This document shows, piece by piece, positions 57,001 to 64,000 of a DNA stretch of 64,000 bases. The notes beneath the pieces were generated by a model. It made no database searches and had not been told where the DNA came from. It was given only the letters and a program-made list of their open reading frames with translations. The stretch covers positions 41,980,342 through 42,044,341 of the forward strand of contig CM070619.1 of NCBI GenBank assembly GCA_036346255.1, in the 5' to 3' direction. Source of the DNA: Ampelocalamus luodianensis. Taxonomy: Eukaryota; Streptophyta; Magnoliopsida; Poales; Poaceae. Made by a program: the position numbers and the translations under genes. Position 1 is the stretch's first letter, and the number at the start of each line of letters is the position of its first letter.

Positions 57001-60000
57001 GTCTTCTTTTCTGCTCTGCAACGAATTCCAAATATATTCGAGATTTCAATCTACATGGCCTGTAGGTTCACTTAAATGTCAGAACACACAATTTTTGCTT
57101 AAAATATTCCTAAATAATTTGTTTGAGATAATGAACGATTGCTATAATCTGCAATACTAAGTTGCTTATTCTCTAAAGAATAGATGTCTAGACTCCAGAT
57201 GGACATGACAAAGAAATATTATTCAAAGAGCTCTAGCCAATATTTCCAGTATTAATCAACATTCTTACTGCATCGATAACGTATGTCCATTATGTAAGAT
57301 AGTCATTACTAAACCAAGCGGCAATTAAAATACCTCTATCTATTCAGTCACTATCCTTTGTAATTGTATATGAATTTGAGAATTTGAACATGGAAATTGT
57401 GTATATGACCTTCTGAGTTAATACCTTAATGCTGATAATATGGAATATTTAGTAATTGAGTGGCACCAGTGCATATGTTAGTCCTGTTATTAGTCTTAGA
57501 TTGTTTACATTAATGAGTTATCCTGACTAAGCACTTACACTTTTTTGTCTGTAGATTGTTGTATCTCATGTAGACATAATTTGTTCTCCTCTGAGACATC
57601 TTGATCAAACAAATAAAGAGATATGCTTCTTTTTTCTTTCTGTAACTTAAGATATTCAAACCTATCTAGAAGCTTACTTTACTATGAGTATAAAAAAGGG
57701 GTAAATTTCTGATTTTGGCATGTTGCCATACCATGCCAAACACCGCTTTCTGTTTGATATCATTTTCTGATATGTTCGAACTTGGAACGATTGCCATGAA
57801 TGTAATAGTCGATAAGAATTTGAACAATATTTTTATAGCTATTACAAATAAATTGATATGCTGCCTCCCTAAATTTATGAGCAATTATACAGTTTACTTC
57901 CTCCATGCTCAAATAAATGATGTTAAGCATGTGGCCAAACTTCTATAGCTTTGACTACTAGTACACGTAAAATTATTGACAATGGCTGCATGGAAATGAT
58001 AATAATAAATTTCGCTGTCAAATGTTCTTTTGTAATATTATCAATTTTTACTAACACATTGTTATAAAAAATAGTAGTAAAGTTGTACCTTGCAGACTGT
58101 AAAAAGTATAAAACATTGCTTATTTTGGAACGGAGGGAGTCATAGTTAAATGCTATTAATGTTTGAGGAAGAATGCAAATAAATTAGTTTGTTATATTGC
58201 ACAGACCAAAGTGCATGTATATAGTACAAGGGACACACCCAAACCCTAGACCAAGAGCACAATACCGGAAATACCCTTAACAAATACCAATCTGGTATCT
58301 TCAAACTTAAAAGGTTGCATCAATACAAAGTAATTTGGTAATGTGCTAGGCTGACCTAGAATTATGCCATATATATATATATATGAACCCAACATTTGCT
58401 AGAAATGGTTGTCTACTATTTAGTTTATTTTTTAAAATGACTTGTACCATTTGTTGTCACATTGTTATGTGGGGAATTCCATATCACCGACGTGGGACCA
58501 ACCGTACGCAAGAGGAAGGCACGGCCAGGCCGACGCTGTGAGGACCACCAGATAAGAGATTTATATCTCTTAATTTATCTTTTAGATTTGGATATTTCAA
58601 GCAAGAGATCAATTCGTGATCTGTTTAGTTATTTAAAGAAAGAGATCAATTCGTGATCTCATAGTTATTTGATTATTAGTTGAGATATCATCTAGAGATT
58701 GATGGTTAGGGGGCCGACCATATGAAGTGGAGGGTGATTGGCGGTTGGTGGTGCTGAGGATGGCTGACCATCGGGCACGGTGATCGCCGGGGCAGCCGGT
58801 GGTTGCGACCCTGGTGGCGGTGGTAAAAGACCCAGTAACTCCACCACAGGGTGCTTTTCCACAGCTGTCAGGTGATTGGCGACGTCTCCCATCCACTGTT
58901 GCATGCCGTCGATGCGAACATGTGTGCCATCGATGCGAGCAGTTAATGCTTGGATGGCCTGCAAGAGCTGCGCCATGGAGATTTCATCTCCTGCTTCAGA
59001 GCCAGACATGGTTGTGGCTGGGGCTGGCTTGATACCAAATTGGTATGACTGAGATTGCGTAAAGGGTAGTCATGATAAACGGGAGGTTTAGGCCAATAGC
59101 TCCGGCGTGCAGGTGCCGTGATGGCAGCCTGCCGTTGGTAAGAGAGAGGAGGTTGGGGATTTTGGAGGAGACTGGGATTGGAGATTTTCTTAATTCATTG
59201 CTTGCCGCAAGTCTGCAGCTCATGCTGCCATGCGCCACTTATATATAGGTGGTCGGCCCCCCTAACAATCTTATGTAGTAAATAGTAATCAAATCTTGAT
59301 CTCTTTCTTTAAATAACTAAACAGATCACGAATTGATCTCTTGCTTGAACTACCCAAATCTAAAAGATAAATTAAGAGATATAAATCTCTTATCTGGTGG
59401 TCCTCACGGCGCCAGCCTGGCTGTGCCTTCCTCTTGCGCATGGTTGGTCCCACGCAGGGATTAAAATCCCGGCCGGTAACCGCCGATTACTGGCGATTAC
59501 GATTATCGCTACGGAGGCGGGATATGGGATCCCGGCCGGTAATCCCGGGCTTTTCAAATTCAGATTCAAATTCGAATGGTTTTTAATCAAATTTGAACGA
59601 ATTTCATCCGGGAAAAAACCGGTTTGACCGGTAACCAGACCGGTAACCGGCCGGTTACTGGTACCGGCGGCTGGCCGGGATCCATCCCGGGACCGGGTTT
59701 CCAATCCTTGGTCCCACGTCGGCGATACAGAATTCCCCACATAACACACATAGTAAGATAATCGATTTTTTGTCCATTAGCTAATTAAGTTAATTATTGC
59801 TCTTCCATTATCTTTGTCTATTTTCTTTCTTAAATCCAAATCTGTTGCTTAGATGGAAAAAGTAAAAGCTGTATACATATTTGTCAATTTGGACCCAGGG
59901 TTTTTGCTAGTGTTTTGTGCATTTTTCCTGTGCTGTTTCATCATTCAAGTGTAATAGTACATATTTGTCAAAGAATAGAATATCACCTAACTCTTTTTAT

Positions 60001-63000
60001 GTTCATTTGTTTATATTTGTCCCATCTGTTTTCATAGGAAAGGCTTCTCCGAGTCGGAGATCAACTTGCTCAGGGAGGTAAGCTGGCATGCTTTAACAAA
60101 TTTCCTGTTAGGGTTTGAGGATTATCACTGTGCTTATATCTTCTTGATTTCATAGATCTGTTTGGTGTGAACATTGTTATGACATTTCTGGTACATGAAA
60201 GATCTTTGGTTGTTAGCTTTTGGCAGCAAGCGGGCATCATGATTTTTTTACTTATACCATGTAAAGAGTTCTATTCAGGTTATAGCTGTAAAACTCCAAG
60301 TGGACTTCTTAAGTTCTTATGTGCTCTTTCATTTGATGGTTGACATGAGTATGGGAGGGGCATGCCATGCTTGACTCCAGTTTATCAGGTCTTAATATTG
60401 TAGGCAGGGCTTGGATGGACGAAGTTCTTTGGGATATTAATAGAATTCCATTTTTTTGTTGAAAATATTAAATTAGTTTGTTGGCAGTCAGTAGTTTTAG
60501 ATAAAATATGTTAGGCAGAGGAAAATGATGTTTGAACAATAGGAAGAAATGTCATGGGTCGGGGCTACTGTTCATGCGGTGGGTACTGTTCATGCATGAA
60601 CAGTACAACCCGCGCTTGTTAGGGAAATTCATTATTTAGGAATCTATCTATTAGGTATGTAAGTTATTATTGGATTGAATTGTTAGAGATAGATTTCCTT
60701 AGAGATTATTTCTTAGGGGTCAAGTTATGTCATTCCTATAAAAGGGGTAACATGTATCCATTATCAAGCAACCAAGAAAGATGAATTAATCTAGTCTCCC
60801 TCCCAAGGTTCTATCATCCCAGTCTATAGTCTAATCCCTCATCTCACCAAGCCGACGCCATCCGGCCTTCTTCTTGGCGGTGTTTACCCCGTTACGAACT
60901 AAGGTTCATGACAACTTGGTATCAGAGCAGTCGATCCCTTTCCACGACTTCTGCTACCATGGTTATGGCGACAGATCAGACCATCTGACTTGCCGCCGAG
61001 TCTATTGGAGCGTTGACCTCCCTACCCGTGGTTGCACAAACGGTGCCCTTGTCGAGGAAGAAAGCCGTTGCCTAACGACTGTCTTCTCCACGCAACCCGC
61101 CGACGTCTATTGAAGCATTGCGGACTATCTTCCATGCAATGTTCCGTCGGCGTCACGACCTGTCGTCAACATGGGGCCTCTTAGGGCTTCAGCCATGACC
61201 GCCACCACAGCTCGAGGACGAGCTGTCGCGAAAGAAGAGGAGTAGTTGTCTGGGCCGGGGCTACTGTTCACACGGCGGGCACTGTTTATGCGTGAACAGT
61301 ACCACCCGCGCTTGTTAGGGAAGTTCATTATTTAGGAATCTATCAATTAGGTAGGCAAGTTATTATTGGATTGAATTGTTAGAGATATGTTTCCTTAGAA
61401 ATTATTTCTTAGGGGTCAAGTTAAGTCATCCCTATAAAAAGGGTAGCATATATCCATTATCAAACAACCAAGAAAGATGAATTAATTTAGTCTCCCTCCT
61501 AAGGTTCTATCATCCAGTCTATAGTCTAATCCCTCATCCTACCAAGCCGACGCCGTCCGGCCTTCTTCCTGGCGGTGTTTACCCGTTATGAACTAAGGTT
61601 CATGACAGAAAACAATGCAGAATCCGTTTTATTCATCAATTGCACATGACTCTGCAATAAGGTTTCCTGTCACATCCTACTAGAACTAAAACGTTGGTGA
61701 TCTTCTGTTGGTTCTTAATCTCATTTTTTTTTTGTCTGAATACTGCTGATTTTACACAATTTTCTTGCCTGGGTGTTGTTACATATCCCAAGTGCTACTT
61801 ACGAAAGGATGCCATTTCATCCTTCTTCTATACGCAGATACTGCATGACCTTATGTTTACTTTTCTGCGAATTTTCTTATTAATCTTAAATGTATTTTAC
61901 TTTGGTGAGTACAGTTATAGTGTTATACTTCCGTGGACCATGACATGTTAGTGATTGCCTTTTCAGAATAAAACCCTACAAGCTCGGATACTCCAATCTA
62001 AAGTTGACAAAAAACTCTTTCTTGGTAAATATTGTCTGTCCTTTTTATATTATTATTTCTGAATTGCTGTGACATTCAAGAGGGAAACATACAGATATTA
62101 ATTACTTTGTTCACTCAAAATTTAATGATGTGGATTAATAAGGAAAATTAGATATCTGCAGTAGATGCAGATATTGCATCCTCAGAAGTTGTTGGATGCA
62201 AATGCAAAATTGAAAATTACGAATAAGGATTGTCTGCATACCCGCTTGAACATTGGATATATCTGCACACATAAAGATAAGGTTGACATTTTTGTGGATA
62301 AGACCCCCACAAAAAGACACTCTAATTAGTTCCCTTAGTTTTTCATTGCAACAATGTGCCATTCTTTTGTGATACTTAACTATGATGACATGCAGTAGTC
62401 CCTTTAGTTTTTTTCCCTCCTTGTATTTGTTTGCATATCTGGTCCTCTGTATTAATCAGATATCGAAAAGGGGGTAAACCGAAGGCCCTTATATGAAAGT
62501 CATCCTCTATCGTCATTTTCATGGACCACAACTGACAATATGGATATGGTATGTTTTTTTTTAATTCTTATCTATGAAATTATTTGTACCTGCAAAATAC
62601 AACTTTTTTTTTTGTTTCAGTTCATTCGACTCGGTCGTTCCAACATTTCCATTGTGTTCAACCTTGGTCTTGCTTAATTTAGTTCATACTTCATTTTTCC
62701 TTTTCTGTATTTTTTTTGGAACCGATACTAATTTGGGGTTGAACAACCTAGTGAAGCGTAAAGCTTTTCAAAGATTGACCTGCTAGCTGCTTAGTTAATC
62801 CAACAAGGATATCAACCATGACAGTATTATGTATAATCTAATGGAATTCTTTATCCATCTCTTGTACAGGGGGAATGGTCAAAGAAATGCAAGGAAGCCT
62901 TAAGCAATGTTGAGCTGTTGAAGCAAGGAAAGAGTAAAGATGACATTGTTTATGACAAAGCCGTTCAGGTGCCACACTTATGTCGGTACGCGAAATTAAG

Positions 63001-63375
63001 TATCTTTTTATATATGTAATGTACCTAACATTGCATGTTCTTGTTAGATATTACACGGCACAAAGGATGAGCTGCATGATATTTTAGAGAGCGCACTCAA
63101 ATCTAGTGATTTGAAGGGTCTGCATGCTGAATGCCTTACGGATATATGGATTGGCAGAGACAGGTCTGCTATGATTTTGCTTTGCTAATATATATTTTTT
63201 TTTTGAAAATTGAGGTTAGATTGGTCCCTTACTTCTAATCAAAACTTTATTTTTAGGTTTGCTTTTATTGATCTGAGCGCCGGGCCATTTGCCTGGGGCC
63301 CTGCTGTTGGTGGGGATGGTGTTCGTACAGAACTTAGTCTGCCAAATGTGGCAAAGACTGTTGGGGCTGTTGCAG
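54025..63375 (+). CDS. Secretory-pathway protein of unknown function, At5g58100-like (exons 1-13, 3' end beyond window)
   Basis: Thirteen exons join in phase with GT..AG borders: 54025-54090, 54198-54336, 54442-54513, 55558-55659, 55742-55910, 56061-56159, 56693-56839, 60038-60077, 61967-62024, 62460-62548, 62870-62968, 63048-63163, 63257-63375. Together they give 438 codons plus one base. The N-terminus MNPFRGRPLPHVFALVLLLL is a signal peptide or anchor. Conserved stretches include IPVNFIFVGFDGKGGHEFKL, SVHAIHMGEDVMSVFEHAIK, FILNPNPIDKSIHYGYR, AFIDLSAGPFAWGPAVGG and VRTELSLPNVAKTVGAVA. They match my memory of the plant family of Arabidopsis At5g58100, a large protein of unknown biochemical role that I recall being linked to pollen wall formation (not verified). 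The family is about twice this length, so the C-terminal half lies beyond 64000. Introns 7 and 8 are enlarged by transposons. Exon 6 has an alternative acceptor. Confidence 0.85.
55203..55347. mobile_element. 129-bp hAT MITE in intron 3 (55211-55339)
   Basis: The inverted ends CAGTGTTCCCCAAGG and CAGTGTTCACCAAGG differ at one of fifteen positions. They are flanked by a perfect 8-bp duplication CTTCATGG (55203-55210, 55340-55347). The interior is palindromic ('cctaggtggg', 'ctaggcgcc'). Confidence 0.9.
57895..58141. mobile_element. Stowaway-type MITE in intron 7 (57897-58139)
   Basis: The left end CTTCCTCCATGCTCAAATAA and right end (inward) CTCCCTCCGTTCCAAAATAA form inverted repeats. A TA flanks the left side; the right flank reads TC, so the target duplication is decayed. 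AT-rich, 243 bp, non-coding. Confidence 0.7.
58692..59009 (-). pseudogene. Gypsy-type gag N-terminal fragment
   Basis: The minus-strand frame begins MSGSEAGDEISMAQLLQAIQ and continues through a heptad-like segment with repeated IDG (ALTARIDGTHVRIDGMQQWM) to a proline-rich tail, ending in the opposed LTR fragment at about 58730. Position right after the primer site and the composition are those of a plant gypsy gag start. Only about 100 codons remain, so it is non-functional. Confidence 0.6.
59447..59718. mobile_element. 256-bp hAT MITE nested in the palindromic LTR (59455-59710)
   Basis: The ends CAGGGATTAAAATCCCGG and (right, inward) CAAGGATTGGAAACCCGG are flanked by a perfect 8-bp duplication GTCCCACG (59447-59454, 59711-59718). 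The interior has many 'ccggccggtaa' motifs. It inserted after the palindromic retroelement had formed, because the opposite LTR arm lacks it. Confidence 0.88.
60546..61611 (+). mobile_element. TRIM-type retrotransposon in intron 8 (60550-61607)
   Basis: Two LTRs, 60550-60912 (363 bp) and 61247-61607 (361 bp), both run TGTC..TGACA and are about 93% alike by eye. The primer site TGGTATCAGAGC is at 60916-60927 (perfect initiator Met-tRNA match). A purine tract (61230-61246, 'aaagaagaggagtagt') precedes the 3' LTR. The internal region is only 334 bp and carries a short gag-like remnant with stops. GAAA flanks both sides (60546-60549, 61608-61611), a 4-bp duplication. Total length is 1058 bp, within the TRIM range, and it must have been mobilised in trans. 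Confidence 0.88.
60585..60604. repeat. Perfect 20-bp palindrome in the TRIM 5' LTR
   Basis: 'actgttcatgcatgaacagt' is its own reverse complement. In the 3' LTR the same site has two changes. A partial direct copy ('tactgttcatgc') precedes it. Confidence 0.9.
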
Positions 63376-63706
63376 GTCACTTTTTTCTCATCAATTTTTT
63401 GGACATATTCTGTTTCAGTTATTATCTATTGTTATACTCTGGATGCTGATGCATTAGGTTTTATAGCGTACTGTGACACTCTTGTCTACTAATTGATTCG
63501 AAAAATATCTCGCATTAGTTTTCCTTAGCAGCTAGTATACTCCCTAATGTATCTCTAGTAACTGCAAGGAGTTTTGGTGTAAACATATTTGGTTTATCCA
63601 TGGTTTCTGTTCATGTTTTCTGTCTTCTCTTTCTTTATTCATGATTGGGTGTTATTTTCGACAACTTTTAGGATGATGTATCTGTTTTATGGTTCTTGTG
63701 TCCTCC

Positions 63707-64000
63707 TGTTAAAGGTTGGATTATTGGTGGCTTGATGTGAGTTCTGAGGTGTTTGATATGTATATAGCTTAGGGTGTTCTTTGCTTATTGTCTACCCTAT
63801 ACATGATATATTGGTCTTTTGGTCCATTGGAATAGATAGATCAAGTGTTCATTCCAACATGGTATCGGAGCAAGGCCTAGGGTTTGTGAGAAAGAGCCGT
63901 CGCCGCCATCCGGCCACCGCCGCCTTCGTCTCCTCCCTCTCTTCCTCTGTCTCCTACGATCCTCTGCTCTGCCTCGGCTGGCTTCTACGCCGCCCTCGGA
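63707..64000 (+). mobile_element. Start of a small LTR retroelement at the window edge (LTR 63707-63859)
   Basis: A short LTR-like segment, TGTTAAAGG to TTCCAACA (153 bp), is followed directly by TGGTATCGGAGC (63860-63871), a good initiator Met-tRNA primer site. The sequence then becomes GC-rich 'ccgccgccatccggccaccgccgcc', as in copia or SMART/TRIM leaders. It continues past the window, so its class, second LTR and target duplication cannot be checked. It lies in the intron after exon 13 of the 54-kb gene. Confidence 0.65.

Larger units (their letters stand above)
58458..59751. mobile_element. Palindromic LTR-retroelement insertion with two U3 ends (58463-59746)
   Basis: Both termini are the same LTR start in opposite orientation: TGTTATGTGGGGAATTC at 58463 (+) and at 59746 (-). 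They are flanked by a perfect 5-bp duplication CACAT (58458-58462, 59747-59751). The right side is a complete minus-strand LTR (59041-59746, about 440 bp without the nested MITE) with TATATATAAG near 59240. A primer site (TGGTATCAAGCC on minus, just left of 59040) and the start of gag follow. The left side is about 260 bp of the 5' part of the LTR on the plus strand. The two halves meet at about 58730. Confidence 0.85.

Noticed and set aside
58799..59032. Plus-strand ORF
   Set aside because: Shadow of the minus-strand gag fragment of the palindromic retroelement.
60874..61113. 79-codon ORF as a gene
   Set aside because: It spans the 5' LTR end, primer site and internal part of the TRIM.
63376..63706. 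A further exon of the 54-kb gene before the window end
   Set aside because: No segment continues the expected conserved sequence with a proper acceptor and phase. The next exon probably lies beyond the retroelement that starts at 63707.

Overview
The window is nuclear DNA from a grass (Poaceae), probably rice-like or a close relative. The evidence is introns with GT..AG borders, LTR retrotransposons of grass type (BARE/Angela/RIRE1-like, Tekay-like chromovirus, copia), Stowaway, Tourist and hAT miniature elements, and protein-coding pieces that resemble rice genes. The species cannot be fixed from sequence alone. No bacterial operon, CRISPR array or rRNA gene is present, and I saw no convincing tRNA gene.

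Left part (1-32 kb): almost pure transposon accumulation. It holds the end of a large LTR (1-1255), two BARE/Angela-like solo LTRs in opposite orientation (1706-4719, itself split by a 1.7-kb hAT element, and 5068-6072), and a decayed stretch possibly from a plant-mobile-domain gene (6.1-7.5 kb). Then come a relic of a mitochondrial complex I B8/NDUFA2 gene (about 8.5-8.7 kb) and a frameshifted RING/VWA ubiquitin-ligase pseudogene (9.4-10.6 kb). From 10664 to 32013 lies a three-level nest: a minus-strand copia element (TSD TATTT) is split in its gag zinc-knuckle region by a minus-strand 4.8-kb solo LTR (TSD ATAGT). That solo LTR is in turn split by a 12.8-kb Ty3/gypsy element with 4-kb LTRs (TSD GAGAA).

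Middle (32-43 kb): a non-autonomous hAT-like element, Tourist-like remnants, and four copies of a roughly 1.1-1.3-kb repeat in head-to-tail order, broken up by two further reverse-oriented LTR pieces.

Right part (43-64 kb): the genic portion. One gene has its main coding exon at 47593-48357 (acidic protein of unknown function) with a probable 5' UTR intron upstream. After an intergenic stretch with MITEs and a hAT TTF-type relic, a second gene starts at 54025. Thirteen exons can be traced to 63375, where it runs off the window. It encodes a conserved plant secretory-pathway protein of unknown function that resembles Arabidopsis At5g58100. Its introns host a hAT MITE, a Stowaway MITE, a 1.06-kb TRIM, an unusual palindromic LTR insertion (58463-59746) and the start of another retroelement at the right edge.

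No undescribed gene system is evident. The most interesting signals are structural. First, an LTR-element insertion has two U3 ends as its termini and a perfect target duplication. Second, the differences between the two 4-kb LTRs are concentrated in short C/G-containing strings, which may reflect consensus errors at methylated sites and not real decay.
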